Origin: Chaetoderma sp. LZ-2023a | Lineage: Eukaryota; Mollusca; Caudofoveata; Chaetodermatida; Chaetodermatidae | Assembly: GCA_034401795.1 (NCBI GenBank) | Contig: CM067365.1 | Span: forward strand, 8,297,343-8,361,342 | Reading direction: 5' to 3' | DNA length: 64,000 nucleotides | In this document: in pieces, positions 44,616 to 56,032 of the stretch | Position numbering within the stretch: the stretch's first letter is position 1 | How the letters are laid out: each line of letters opens with the position of its first letter | Program-made: the position numbers and the translations under genes | Notes under the pieces: generated by a model | The model's input: only the letters and a program-made list of their open reading frames with translations | The model's database searches: none | Told to the model about the DNA's origin: nothing

Positions 44616-45104
44616 TTGTGGGTAGAACAAGAAGATGGCCCCGAAATCTTCAATCTGTGGATCTGCCATAAGAAGCCATATGGCGCTGCATCCAAGGATT
44701 CTATCTCTCGTTGGGTAGTAGAATGCATTCAGACTACCCACGAGATTGCGACTGTGCACCCGGTGCAATGTGCTAGGGCTCACAATGTTAGAGGAATAGC
44801 TTCCTCGACCGCCCTATTCAATGGTGTCCCGTTAGAGGACATCATGGCCGTTGCACAATGGCACTGTGAGTCCTCTTTCACGGATTACTATATGAGGGAC
44901 ATGTCAGACTCCGCCAATCCACTCGCTTTAGCGGTTTTGAAACGAGAGTCTAGTGGCCACATTGCTCGTCTCCTTTTAGTTACTTTGAAAAGTAAAAGTA
45001 GTAAGAACAGACATGGTCAAGCGAGAGGAATTCAACCGTATGTGACACGTTTGGTCAAAAGTGTATTGGTTGATGGCGCCACGTCTGGAATCCATAATTC
45101 ATGA
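44616..45104 (+). pseudogene. DIRS tyrosine recombinase, C-terminal catalytic piece (copy 1)
   Basis: IFNLWICHKKPYG and SRWVVECIQ precede the catalytic H-x-x-R box HNVR (44781) and the QWHCESSFTDYY block, where one of the two Tyr codons at 44886-44891 is the nucleophile. The frame ends after HNS. The N-terminal half is separated by the 1.6 kb insertion, so no complete enzyme can be made. Confidence 0.88.
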
Positions 45105-45445
45105 GGTAATTCAAGTTTGACAGTTTTTAGTAGTATGTTTATATAATCATGGTCATTCATCTTATATCTTCATGCTCATTCCCAGGCTTATATGTGTCAA
45201 GGGCTGTTAACCCTCTTCGCACATTGTGTTTCAGGCGAGATGCATTTTCGTGAGTTCTCTTCCTTTTTTAGGAGGGGGGGGGGGGGAAGCGGTAAGCGAA
45301 TGTGATTCGTTCCAAAACTTGGCGGCCCTTCTAGGTCTCCATGTGACAAGTTTACGTCCTAAGTTCTTTCTCTAAGGGCAAAAGATGCTTTGTATGGCTT
45401 GCCCCTTCCCACCAGGTTACTGACTAAATCTGGTGTTATCAATAG

Positions 45446-45535
45446 GTAATGTAATGGTAAGTATTGATTGAAGGAGAAGAAGGAAATTTCAATTTCCCTT
45501 TCTCCGAGATCTAACAATGCTTACCATTACATTAC
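45446..45535 (+). repeat. DIRS internal complementary region
   Basis: The left half (GTAATGTAATGGTAAGTATTG, then GAAGGAGAAG) is the reverse of the element's left end. The right half (TTTCTCCGAGATCTAAC, then CTTACCATTACATTAC) is the reverse of its right end. It is thus a joined copy of the two tips, which in DIRS elements is thought to template the ends during circular cDNA synthesis. Confidence 0.88.
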
Positions 45536-45570
45536 AGACCCTGCCTCCCAGCCCCACTGAGGCAAGCCAT

Positions 45571-45772
45571 GAGTTGTTCTCTTGTTTGGTAGCTATGCAA
45601 ACAATATGGGCGTCTCTGGCAGGCAGGTACCCGGTTGTTGGGAACCCGGGTCCAGGAGCCGGTAGAGCTTTCTAAACCTAGATTCCTAGAGCACAGCTTC
45701 AGTGTAGCTGTATTATTAATAAGTAATGTAATGGTAAGTATTGTTAGATCTCGGAGAAAGGAAAATTGAAAT
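45571..45772 (+). repeat. DIRS right inverted terminal repeat
   Basis: Inverse partner of 38228-38420. Ends with AGATCTCGGAGAAAGG and GAAATTTCCTTC. Confidence 0.88.
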
Positions 45773-45830
45773 TTCCTTCATTCTACTTGAAATGCGAATG
45801 TTCCAAGTGAGTGATACAGACCCCTTGGAT

Positions 45831-46296
45831 AGGCTTTGCACGATTATGTGATTAAATCAGACATTGCGATTATTTTTTAAAGCGTGAATTTATATGATTG
45901 AAACTTAAATAATCGAATAATCATGAATAATTTCTACTGCATATAATATTTCGATTCCAACCTTTTAATTACTTTTTCATGAGATCTGGTCCAAAAATTG
46001 ACATTTTGCTCAGTGAATGTATGTGTTTTTGCAGGCCAAGAGAAGACTATTTTTGAAAATGTATCACTTGAATGCCTGACTTGAGAATCGAGCCAGGCAT
46101 TCATTGATACATTTTCAAAAATATTCTTCTCTTGGTCTCCAATTGGACCTCTTCTAAATACCATAGCAGCTTTCGTTATTGATATGCTATTGTCATTTTG
46201 TCTTGGTAATTTGTACCGAAGCTGATTAATCGAGTGATCACGATTATTCTTAAATAATAGATCGTGATCACACAAAGCAATAATCGCACAAGCCTA
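45831..46296. mobile_element. hAT-like MITE with CCCTTGGA target duplication (copy 1)
   Basis: Ends TAGGCTTTGCACGATTAT and, in reverse, TAGGCTTGTGCGATTAT. Flanked by exact CCCTTGGA (45823-45830 and 46297-46304). A family C foldback (46024-46146) sits inside, a nested insertion. Removing the element restores the 'ccccttgga-cctctt' order seen near 32640 and 32790. Confidence 0.9.
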
Positions 46297-46534
46297 CCCT
46301 TGGACCTCTTATGTATCATTTACTAGTTACGCTGGAGTGAGTTCAGGAAGGCGAATATTCGGCGAATGTTCGCGTTCTTCGGTGGGACAGTGTTCAGTAA
46401 TGTGTCGTCTACATTAATACTAAACTGAAGTGTATAGTGAGTATACAACACATTATTGAACACTGTTGCGTAACGGAAAGCGTTTTTCACGCTTCATGGT
46501 GTTATTTTATCACAAGATCTTTTCTCTTTTTTAG

Positions 46535-46669
46535 ATTCTTCATCGCGAGTTTCTATACAAAATACGACACAACACATTTTATCATAAATGCTGTCTTCAT
46601 GCTCCTAAGCGTAGTTCCAAGTTTCCAGTTTTCGATGGAGTGCGCATTTTCGGAATAAACAAATACTAA
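46535..46669 (+). pseudogene. ORMDL: ORMDL third coding exon, copy 1 with one-base frameshift
   Basis: Same acceptor (TTTTTTAG) and same first codons ([15 protein letters not shown]) as the intact copy at 50637. Near 46616 it reads GTTCCAAG where the other copy has GTTCCCAAG. The lost C shifts the frame and gives an early stop at 46658, eleven bases before the normal stop position. Because the change is in a C run and the block is probably a duplicate contig end, it is more likely an assembly or base-call error than a real mutant. Confidence 0.9.
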
Positions 46670-46937
46670 AGGACATGATAAATTACAATTTAAAGAACAA
46701 GTGAAAAAACTGAATTAATGGTAACTTTGCCTAGTGATATGATGTTGTTATTATGGTATGGGGTGTGCATGACCTGTTATTGCAATATAGTGGAGATGTA
46801 CTTTTAGGAGAGAATCTGATTTTTTTTCATGAACCATAGAGTGTGTATACATATATTTAATAGAAATAATTGAATTGAATTAAATAATTGATTTGATGTC
46901 CATAAATAGTACGCTGTATAGGATTTATTATGTAGCT

Positions 46938-47010
46938 AATTATTTTGAAAGTATCTTTGCTAAAAGTTGTTGCATAAAAAAGTCCCAGTAAGACAGCTTT
47001 CAAAATAATC
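46938..47010. repeat. Decayed family A-like foldback
   Basis: ATTATTTTGAAAG and CTTTCAAAATAAT pair at the edges; the inner arms are lost. The same text is at 51041-51114. Confidence 0.6.
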
Positions 47011-47172
47011 AGTATGTGCAGCGTGTACCTGCCTCGAAACATGTTTTTTGTGGTTTGTTCAGGATTTAAGATGAATAGAATTAAGACATATATTATTTAA
47101 TACGTTTTGCATGTATTAACCCTTTGACCTTTGAGCTTCCAGTATTTCTATTTCAAGACAACTATGCTGGAA

Positions 47173-47270
47173 AGTTGATGAATATTTTGAATCTAATTCG
47201 ACTGGGAGCAGGAATAGCCAGCAACAGTCTGCTGCCGTTCCCTGTCAAATTAGTTTGAAAATATCCAACT
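47173..47270. mobile_element. Family A foldback (copy 1 of the duplicated block)
   Basis: GAATATTTTGAATCTAATTC with inner GGGAGCAGGAATAGC / GCTGCCGTTCCC-type arms that pair only partly. Confidence 0.7.
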
Positions 47271-47682
47271 GAGCATCCCAGTCAAATTATGATGTAGCGA
47301 ATATTGAAGTTATGTTCGATATTTTGAAAGTAATTTTACTGGGAGTTTATCCTTTGGTCTCTAGTGGTTGAAGGGTTAAAGAGTACAAATGCATGCCGAT
47401 TTTCTGAACTTTAACCTTTCACAGATTATGTAATGAAGCGAATCAGTCATACCTGTAATATAATTTATTGACAGTATTGATGTGGAATTTGAAAATTGAA
47501 ATGATTGCTTTTAGATCTAAAGGTCTGTGTTAGGGCTTAATAGGTCTGACTCCGAGAAGAGATTTCTTCCTAACCAAGATTCTGTTGGTCAGTTATTTTC
47601 AAAGATAGCTCTTAAGAAGAGAATGATGACCAAATGAATATAGCTTTTATACAGGGTTTCATTGTATTGTTTTGTCAGCTGA

Positions 47683-47893
<211 letters not shown>

Positions 47894-48393
47894 NNNNNNN
47901 NNNNNNNNNNNNNNNNNNNNNNNNNNNNNNNNNNNNNNNNNNNNNNNNNNNNNNNNNNNNNNNNNNNNNNNNNNNNNNNNNNNNNNNNNNNNNNNNNNNN
48001 NNNNNNNNNNNNNNNNNNNNNNNNNNNNNNNNNNNNNNNNNNNNNNNNNNNNNNNNNNNNNNNNNNNNNNNNNNNNNNNNNNNNNNNNNNNNNNNNNNNN
48101 NNNNNNNNNNNNNNNNNNNNNNNNNNNNNNNNNNNNNNNNNNNNNNNNNNNNNNNNNNNNNNNNNNNNNNNNNNNNNNNNNNNNNNNNNNNNNNNNNNNN
48201 NNNNNNNNNNNNNNNNNNNNNNNNNNNNNNNNNNNNNNNNNNNNNNNNNNNNNNNNNNNNNNNNNNNNNNNNNNNNNNNNNNNNNNNNNNNNNNNNNNNN
48301 NNNNNNNNNNNNNNNNNNNNNNNNNNNNNNNNNNNNNNNNNNNNNNNNNNNNNNNNNNNNNNNNNNNNNNNNNNNNNNNNNNNNNNNNNNNNN
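47894..48393. other. Assembly gap of 500 N
   Basis: Exactly 500 N, a usual default gap size rather than a measured one. Confidence 1.
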
Positions 48394-48713
48394 CGCATGA
48401 CACGTGTGTTAGTTGATAGGGAGATATATACATAGCAAAGATATTAGTAAAATAAAGTTATCACTTCGATATCCTCGAAGCAAGAGTTTGGGTTGTTGCT
48501 AAGTAATCTGGAATCGACGGAAGACCACAGTCACGAACCACCGACTTCTATACCAGTCAGATCAGGCCCAGATACGAACATAAATATCGTGACTTCCATC
48601 TATACACGAGGCGAGCTCGTATCGATCACTTCCGTCGTCGGTAAGACTGGTTGTCGCAGCAACCGTACATACAAGCCTTACCGTCGTGGGAAGTGAGATT
48701 ATCATAATCAATT

Positions 48714-49199
48714 GTGGTAGAACAAGAAGATGGCCCCGAAATCTTCAATCTGTGGATCTGCCATAAGAAGCCATATGGCGCTGCATCCAAGGATTCTATC
48801 TCTCGTTGGGTAGTAGAATGCATTCAGACTACCCACGAGATTGCGACTGTGCACCCAGTGCAATGTGCTAGGGCTCACAATGTTAGAGGAATAGCTGCCT
48901 CGACCGCCCTATTCAATGGTGTCCCGTTAGAGGACATCATGGCCGTTGCACAATGGCACTGTGAGTCCTCTTTCACGGATTACTATATGAGGGACATGTC
49001 AGACTCCGCCAATCCACTCGCTTTAGCTGTTTTGAAACGAGAGTCTAGTGGCCACATTGCTCGTCTCCTTTTGGTAACTTTGAAAAGTAAAAGTAGTAAG
49101 AACAGACATGGTCAAGCGAGAGGAATTCAACCGTATGTGACACGTTTGGTTGAAAGTGTATTGGTAGATGGCGCCACGTCTGGAATCCATAATTCATGA
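48714..49199 (+). pseudogene. DIRS tyrosine recombinase, C-terminal piece (copy 2)
   Basis: Same as 44616-45104 with a Ser-to-Ala change (GIAAST versus GIASST), a Lys-to-Glu change near the end, and a one-base difference in the G run just before the frame. HNVR and the DYY block are intact. The associated internal complementary region (49544-49634) and right terminal repeat (49670-49871) are also duplicated. Confidence 0.88.
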
Positions 49200-49928
49200 G
49201 GTAATTCAAGTTTAACAGTTTTTAGTAGTATGTTTATATATCATGGTCATTCATCTTATATATTCATGCTCATTCCCAGGCTTATATGTGTCAAGGGCTG
49301 TTAACCCTCTTCGCACATTTGTGTTACAGGCGAGATGCATTTTCGTGAGTTCTCTTCCTTTTTTAGGAGGGAGGGGGGGGGGGGAAGCGGTAATGCGAAT
49401 GTGATTCGTTCCCAAACTTGTCGGTCCTTCTAGGTCTCCATGTGACAAGTTTACGTCCTAAGTTCTTTCTCTAAGGGCAAAAGATGCTTTGTATGGCTTG
49501 CCCCTTCCCACCAGGTTACTAACTAAATCTGGTGTTATCAATAGGTAATGTAATGGTAAGTATTGATCGAAGGAGAAGAAGGAAATTTCAATTTCCCTTT
49601 CTCCGAGATCCAACAATACTTACCATTACATTACAGACCCTGCCTCCCAGCCCCACTGAGGCAAGCCATGAGTTGTTCTCTTGTTTGGTAGCTATGCAAA
49701 CAATATGGGCATCTCTGGCAGGCAGGTACCCGGTTGTTGGGAACCCGGTTCCAGGAGCCGGTAGAGCTTTCTAAACCTAGATTCCTAGAGCACAGCTTCA
49801 GTGTAGCTGTATTATTAATAAGTAATGTAATGGTAAGTATTGTTAGATCTCGGAGAAAGGAAAATTGAAATTTCCTTCATTCTACTTGAAATGCGAATGT
49901 TCCAAGTGAGTGATACAGATCTCTTGGA

Positions 49929-50398
49929 TAGGCTTGCACGATTATGTGATTAAATCAGAAATTGCGATTATTTTTTAAAAGCATGAATTTATATGATTAA
50001 AACTTAAATAATCCAATATTCATGAATAATTTCTACTGCATATAATATTTCGATTCCAACCTTTTAATTACTTTTTCATGAGATCTGGTCCCAAAAATTG
50101 ACATTTTGCTCAGTGAATGTATGTCTTTTTGCAGGCCAAGAGAAGATTATTTTTGAAAATGTATCACTTGAATGCCTGACTTGAGAATCGAGCCAGCCAT
50201 TCCATTGATACATTTTCAAAAATATTCTTCTCTTGGTCTTCAAATTGGACCTCTTCTAAATACCATAGCAGCTTTCGTTATTGCAATGCTTTTGTCATTT
50301 TGTCTTGGTAATTTGTACCGAAGCTGATTAATCGAGTGCTCACGATTATTCTTAAATAATAGATCATGATCACACAAAGCAATAATCGCACAAGCCGA
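49929..50398. mobile_element. hAT-like MITE (copy 2)
   Basis: Same element as 45831-46296. Here the left target copy is CTCTTGGA and the right one CCCTTGGA, one base apart. Contains the family C foldback at 50127-50248. Confidence 0.88.
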
Positions 50399-50636
50399 CC
50401 CTTGGACCTCTTGTGTATCATTTACTAGTTACGCTGGAGTGAGTTCAGGAAGGCGAATATTCGGCGAATGTTCGCGTTCTTCGTGGGACAGTGTTCAGTA
50501 ATGTGTCGTCTACATTAATACTAAACTGAAGTGTATAGTGAGTATACAACACATTATTGAACACTGTTGCGTAACGGAAAGCGTTTTTCACGCTTCATGG
50601 TGTTATTTTATCACAAGATCTTTTTCTCTTTTTTAG

Positions 50637-50772
50637 ATTCTTCATCGCGAGTTTCTATACAAAATACGACACAACACATTTTATCATAAATGCTGTCTTC
50701 ATGCTCCTAAGCGTAGTTCCCAAGTTTCCAGTTTTCGATGGAGTGCGCATTTTCGGAATAAACAAATACTAA
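50637..50772 (+). CDS. ORMDL: ORMDL, third coding exon (intact copy)
   Basis: After the acceptor TTTTTCTCTTTTTTAG the first base completes the codon split with exon 2 (Ile), then [19 protein letters not shown]. The last membrane segment ([10 protein letters not shown]) is followed by [17 protein letters not shown] and the stop. RIFGINKY is the family's C-terminal signature. With exons 1 and 2 (174, 152 and 136 bases) this gives 153 codons plus stop, the usual ORMDL length. No AATAAA is evident in the next 300 bases. Confidence 0.96.
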
Positions 50773-51786
50773 AGGACATGATAAATTACAATTTAAAGAA
50801 CAAGTGAAAAAACTGAATTAATGGTAACTTTGCCTAGTGATATTGATGTTGTTATTATGGTATGGGGTGTGCATGACCTGTTATTGCAATATAGTGGAGA
50901 TGTACTTTTAGGAGAGAATCTGATTTTTTTTCATGAACCATAGAGTGTGTATACATATATTTAATAGAAATAATTGAATTGAATTAAATAATTGATTTGA
51001 TGTCCATAAATAGTACGCTGTATAGGATTTATTATGTAGCTAATTATTTTGAAAGTATCTTTGCTAAAAGTTGTTGCATAAAAAAGTCCCAGTAAGACAG
51101 CTTTCAAAATAATCAGTATGTGCAGCGTGTACCTGCCTCGAAACATGTTTTTTGTGGTTTGTTCAGGATTTAAGATGAATAGAATTAAGACATATATTAT
51201 TTAATACGTTTTGCATGTATTAACCCTTTGACCTTTGAGCTTCCAGTATTTCTATTTCAAGACAACTATGCTGGAAAGTTGATGAATATTTTGAATCTAA
51301 TTCGACTGGGAGCAGGAATAGCCAGCAACAGTCTGCTGCCGTTCCCTGTCAAATTAGTTTGAAAATATCCAACTGAGCATCCCAGTCAAATTATGATGTA
51401 GCGAATATTGAAGTTATGTTCGATATTTTGAAAGTAATTTTACTGGGAGTTTATCCTTTGGTCTCTAGTGGTTGAAGGGTTAAAGAGTACAAATGCATGC
51501 CGATTTTCTGAACTTTAACCTTTCACAGATTATGTAATGAAGCGAATCAGTCATACCTGTAATATAATTTATTGACAGTATTGATGTGGAATTTGAAAAT
51601 TGAAATGATTGCTTTTAGATCTAAAGGTCTGTGTTAGGGCTTAATAGGTCTGACTCCGAGAAGAGATTTCTTCCTAACCAAGATTCTGTTGGTCAGTTAT
51701 TTTCAAAGATAGCTCTTAAGAAGAGAATGATGACCAAATGAATATAGCTTTTATACAGGGTTTCATTGTATTGTTTTGTCAGCTCA

Positions 51787-51957
<171 letters not shown>

Positions 51958-52070
51958 CTGTTTATACACAGATTACATGATTTAAAAGTTGAATTTTTGT
52001 TTCTTCTGCGATTTAAGTTATGGAACATTTACCGCTTTATCACTATCGGCCAAAAAACGGCGTCTTGAGA

Positions 52071-52203
52071 AATGGCCATTTGCGGACAAAGAGAAGACTA
52101 TTTTTGAAACTACAACTGGAATGACTGTTTCAATAACCGAGCCAGTCATTCCAGTGGTAAACTTTTAAAAATTGTCTTCTCTTGGTCTGCAAATGGACAT
52201 TTC
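52071..52203. mobile_element. Family C foldback
   Basis: GGACAAAGAGAAGACTATTT and the inverse AATTGTCTTCTCTTGGTC; centre GAATGACTG / CAGTCATTC kept. A half copy follows at 52430-52490. Confidence 0.8.
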
Positions 52204-52601
52204 TATGAGAAAATTTAAATTATCTTGAACAAATTTGAGGGTTGAAGGGCTAATACATAGATATGCGGTTTGTAATACATGTACATGCTAAAAACTTTAT
52301 TGCATTTAAGATTTTTCCCTGTTAAATTATTTGTTACCTGACAAATTTAAACAGCAATGACATTCAGTCAAATTATGTAACCCTTTTATTATGAAATCTG
52401 CTAAAACCAGTGTCTGAGGTTGTCTTGAGGAATGTCCATTTGCAGGCCAAGTGAATTGTTTTTTTGAAAATTAACAACTGGAATGACTTCTTAACCAAAT
52501 TTAGATAGTAAAGGGTTAAAGAATATTTAGCATCTCATAAATTTCTAACCCTTTGAATCCTGAATTCCCATAATTTCAATTTCAAGGTAAATATAGAGGT
52601 A

Positions 52602-52699
52602 GGTTGCAGAATATATTGAAAGTAATTCGACTCGGAGGGGAGCTGTTGCTACCATAGGCGGTAACAGCTTACAGTAAAATTTGTTTCAAAATATCTAAT
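52602..52699. mobile_element. Family A foldback, decayed
   Basis: Centre GAGCTGTTGCTACC / GGCGGTAACAGCTT is a changed but still pairing pair of arms. Confidence 0.7.
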
Positions 52700-52760
52700 A
52701 CAAGATTTATTAAATTTTAGTTACCCTATTCCCGTAAAGGGAAGGGAGTATCGCGATCGG

Positions 52761-52825
52761 GTCTGTGTGTCTGTCTATGTACAGGTCTGTGTGTCTGTCT
52801 ATGTACAGGTCTGTGTGTCTGTCCC
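52761..52825. repeat. 24-bp minisatellite, 2.7 units
   Basis: GTCTGTGTGTCTGTCTATGT plus ACAG, starting at 52761, 52785 and 52809. Confidence 0.92.
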
Positions 52826-52974
52826 TACCTATATCTTAAAAACTACACCTCACGTGCAGCAACTGCCACAAACAGTACATAGGAACACCATACCCATTTA
52901 AACTGTGCATTCAAGAACATAGGCATAGGCACCAACCAGTATGGCTAAAAGAAAGGACACCCCACCCCCCTGAT

Positions 52975-53150
52975 AGGCAGCAGCAGCACCCAGTCAAATT
53001 AGTTACAAAATATTCAACAGCTTCCCTGTATAGTTTTCAGGAAAATGATAGCTAGGGCATTTGGGGATCGATCAATCCCAACACGGCGAGGTGTGGGTGG
53101 AGCTTAGCTAGTGATGGGTGGGACATAGCTTAAAATGGAAAGGTCCATTT
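52975..53150 (-). mobile_element. Composite foldback repeat, half copy
   Basis: Only one core arm remains (CAGCACCCAGTCAAATTAG to CAAAATATTCAACAGC), then the flank 'tagctagggcatttggggatc', 'ggtgtgggtggagcttagc' and GGAAAGGTCC. Confidence 0.7.
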
Positions 53151-53324
53151 CGTACAATTTTGTAACAGATATTTCAATTTTCGTGACTGAACTATGTCAT
53201 TTTGATTGTGACATTAGCTAGCATGTGACAAATTTGATTGAAACTAGCTAGCATGTGACGTTTTTCTTTATGAATCAGATACTGAGTGATGGACTGGATC
53301 CCGCCATTGAGCTTGCTGTGTCCG

Positions 53325-53655
53325 TCTGTGTGGGTGACACGGTGGTTTTATCAGAATGTAATAGTGGTGTCTATGTTGTGGTTTAGCTCTGACAATCGGG
53401 GTGGGAAACCCAGTGGTTTTGTCAGGAATATGGTGTGCTTTAGCTCTGACTATCTGGGTGGGTAACATAATGGTTTTCTGACTATCTGGGTGGGTAACAT
53501 AGTGGTTTTACCAGGATATATTGCGCTTTAGCTCTGACAATGTGGGTGGGTGACACGCTGGTTTTGTCAGGATATATTGTGGCTTATCTCGCTGTCTAGG
53601 TGGCTGAAACAGTGGTTTTGTCAGGAAATGTTATACCTCTGTCCGTCTAGGTGGT
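53325..53655. repeat. Degenerate ~55-65 bp minisatellite, about six units
   Basis: The block 'gggtgggtaacatagtggttttgtcaggatatattgtgctttagctctgac' recurs with changes at about 53331, 53398, 53454, 53488, 53543 and 53597. Confidence 0.75.
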
Positions 53656-53719
53656 CAAAATCATGCCGCATTGTTCAGTGTAGATAGAATGGACCTTTCC
53701 AGTTTATCCATCCATCACA

Positions 53720-53757
53720 TGACGTCATAATCAACTTCATGACCAATCTATAAATAG
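53720..53757 (+). promoter_or_regulatory. CRE-like site and TATA-like box
   Basis: TGACGTCA at 53720-53727 and CTATAAATAG at 53748-53757, about 55 bases before the ATG at 53812. The CRE-like half probably derives from the composite repeat family, whose flank carries the same word. Promoter function is a guess. Confidence 0.3.
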
Positions 53758-53811
53758 AGGTGTGGCTTCTGCGAGAATACACCTCTAATGTATTGACCGG
53801 CCATCTTATTA

Positions 53812-53929
53812 TGTCATCACAACAACTAGACTATTACACAGACTCCATTTTGGGGACCAGACATATCGGGACCCAGTCCATCTCCGTAGCGGACTGTAAA
53901 AGGAACACTATGGATTGTGTTGATTTTGG
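53812..53929 (+). CDS. Possible first exon of an unrecognised gene
   Basis: ATG at 53812 opens MSSQQLDYYTDSILGTRHIG and continues to DCVDFG, where GATTTTG-GTATCATC offers a plausible donor. Unspliced, the frame ends at 53960. The residue mix looks protein-like and differs from the Ile/Leu/Lys-rich noise nearby. No family recognised. Support is limited to the start, the mild TATA context and the possible donor. Confidence 0.28.
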
Positions 53930-54309
53930 TATCATCTTAACCTCTGTATCACTAGCTTAATACAGACATTAAAATGGACTTGATCCACCCATTGGTTCGT
54001 GTGATATCAATATCCACGCAGCGTCAGCAAATTCTTGACCTCATTTTGTGTGCGACAGACATGCGACCGATTTGAATAATTTTGGACTATTTTTCTGTTA
54101 ACTACTTGTCATACAGACTACTATAGGCTTTATATCATCTCGTTTTACGTGAATTAATATTGTCTGGTATAAGGAGATTAGCACTCATGTCCTTTTAAGT
54201 TTCAATTCTCTCTACCACCATATTCTGGTCTTATTTTTGGTGGAAATTACTACGCCAATGGCTACTCAATACATATGAGATACTTTTTTCGAATCGCGGG
54301 AGATCTCGC

Positions 54310-54665
54310 GATATACGAATGCTTCATGATGTGTAGGATAATGTCATCATCAATTACAGCATAATTGACTCGATTTACTCCATCTTAAATGCTTACTAGT
54401 CTGGCACGTTGTAAGAATTGTATGTGTTTGCTATTTAATAAACATTCTGTCGAATATATTGAAACTAATTTGACTGGGTGCTGTTGCTGCCATAGGCAGC
54501 AACAGCACCCAGTCAAACTACTTACAAAATAGTCATCAGCTTAACTGTATACATGTAGTTTTCTGGGAAATTGAGATTCAGAGAATGCAGGGATCGATTG
54601 ATTTGAACATGAGCGAAGTTTTGAGTGGGGCATGGCTAGAGAATGGCCGGGCGTAGCTAAAACTG
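54310..54665 (-). mobile_element. Composite foldback repeat, minus orientation
   Basis: Core 54447-54540 has long arms GGGTGCTGTTGCTGCC / GGCAGCAACAGCACCC. Flanks carry 'ataatgtcatcatcaatt' on the left and 'tagttttctgggaaattgag', 'gggatcgattgat' and 'ggccgggcgtagctaaaa' on the right. Confidence 0.75.
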
Positions 54666-54924
54666 GCGATGTACCCTTGTTTTATTGCTAATCATTTTGG
54701 CTTTGAGTATTTTGAGGTGAATTTCATCATATGCAGTGCAGCAACACTTTCCAGTCAAACTAAGTTCAAAAGAATCAACAGAATATTTAATGAATCCCAA
54801 ATGATCTTTGTGCTTTGGTGTCCAACGTGTTAAACTGAAATTATATATATAAATAAATATTTTATTGACGCACTTATGTCCCTTGAAATCGTAGTGTTTC
54901 AATTCTAAAGCAACTATTGATAAC

Positions 54925-55007
54925 ATGTTGAATATTTAAGACTAATTTTACTGGAAACCTTTCAGTTAGCAACGGTTTCCAGTCAAATTAGTTTCAAAAT
55001 ATTCAAA
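54925..55007. mobile_element. Family A foldback, GGAAACC variant
   Basis: ACTGGAAACC / GGTTTCCAGT arms around 'tttcagttagcaac'. A decayed partner lies at 54700-54785. Confidence 0.75.
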
Positions 55008-55465
55008 GCTTTCATGTATGTTTGTCTTGTAATTCATCAGTGAAAGGCTTATGTAAATACAGGGTTTGAAATTAACCGGGATGAACCACTTAAGCCAGCA
55101 AGACTAGAGATCGCTAGATTCTACTGATAATTACCGTTTACTTTGTACCTATGGCGATGACCTTTAGCCCTTATGCTACAGAATGTTGGTCTTCAGTTGT
55201 GTCTCCTGTTGCGAAAACTGGTGTAATTACAGTAGCAGTGGTGTCGTGATGGTGTGTAAGAGGGTGGGGGCAGTTGCCTCTGGACACTAATGTTCAGCGT
55301 AGCGTCAGGGTATGGGAGAGCGGGACCATTGGGGCTGTTTTTTCTCTTCGTTGTGAGTGGTGGGTGAGCAGTATTGGAGTATGCCATGGGAGGGAGGGGG
55401 GCCAAGATGCTGGTATAACTTGCTATGCCACTGTGCAGTACTGCTCACAAATAACTTAACACCTA

Positions 55466-55555
55466 CTGTTGAATATTTTGAACATAATTGTATAGGAAGA
55501 CATTGCTGCTGGCAGCAATGTCTTCCTATCCAATTACTTTCAAAATATTCAATAG
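55466..55555. mobile_element. Family A foldback with a distinct, fully paired inner arm
   Basis: ATAGGAAGACATTGCTGC pairs perfectly with GCAGCAATGTCTTCCTAT, although this text differs from the common GACTGGGTGCTGTTGCTGC arm at several positions. Outer arms are the usual TTGAATATTTTGAA form. Confidence 0.88.
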
Positions 55556-55751
55556 AACATTCTTACATCATATTCAAAATTGTGCTACGTAAGCTGTTTA
55601 GGTTTTTGTTTTGAAACTGTATTAACTTATTTATAAGCGGTACTGTATCCCCTTTAAAGTTATCCTGAGGCATTAAGATTAGAAAATATTTAGAAAAAAC
55701 TCAGTGATGATCGGCTTCTTCTGAGCCGCCATTTTACTTTGATATTTGCAG

Positions 55752-55847
55752 GCGCCATTATTTGGGATTCTATTGTTCTCGCCCAAAAATCTGTTTACAA
55801 CCATTCCTGTAACTCTAATGCTAGTCTTTATAATGTTGGCCTCTGAG
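55752..55847 (+). CDS. Possible internal exon encoding a membrane segment
   Basis: Acceptor TTTACTTTGATATTTGCAG ends at 55751; donor GAG-GTGAGC starts at 55848, a near-perfect consensus. The 96 bases are open only in phase 0 and give 32 residues with a clear membrane segment (APLFGILLFSPKNLF, then TTIPVTLMLVFIMLAS). Together these make a real exon likely. No family recognised. It could belong with 59047-59238 on the same strand. Confidence 0.5.
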
Positions 55848-55939
55848 GTGAGCGAATCTACCTGTATAGCATGTAGTGTGCATATGGTAGTTAGGTTCTA
55901 ATTGTGTATTTTCTATGGTAGATGTGAACCATGCTAGCC

Positions 55940-56032
55940 TAGATATTTTTTATAACAAGTTGACTGATAATTGTTGCTGCCAATAGCAGAAACAACTTTC
56001 CTTCAAATTATTTGTGAAATAATCAGCAGAAA
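55940..56032. mobile_element. Family A-like foldback, decayed
   Basis: GTTGACTGATAATTGTTGCTGCC and 'gcagaaacaactttccttcaaatt' pair in part. Confidence 0.55.

Larger units (their letters stand above)
38228..45772 (+). mobile_element. DIRS-type tyrosine-recombinase retrotransposon in ORMDL intron 2
   Basis: The parts are: left inverted terminal repeat (38228-38420), gag-like region (39120-40820), reverse transcriptase and RNase H (41150-42150), tyrosine recombinase in two pieces (42338-42990 and 44616-45104), internal complementary region (45446-45535) and right inverted repeat (45571-45772). Inverted termini with an internal complementary region, and a recombinase instead of a DDE integrase, define DIRS elements. 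No long target duplication is expected for this mechanism. Coding frames are broken in several places, so this copy is dead. It lies in the same direction as ORMDL. The adjacent '...gtgatacagaccccttgga' belongs to another repeat into which or beside which it landed. Confidence 0.88.
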
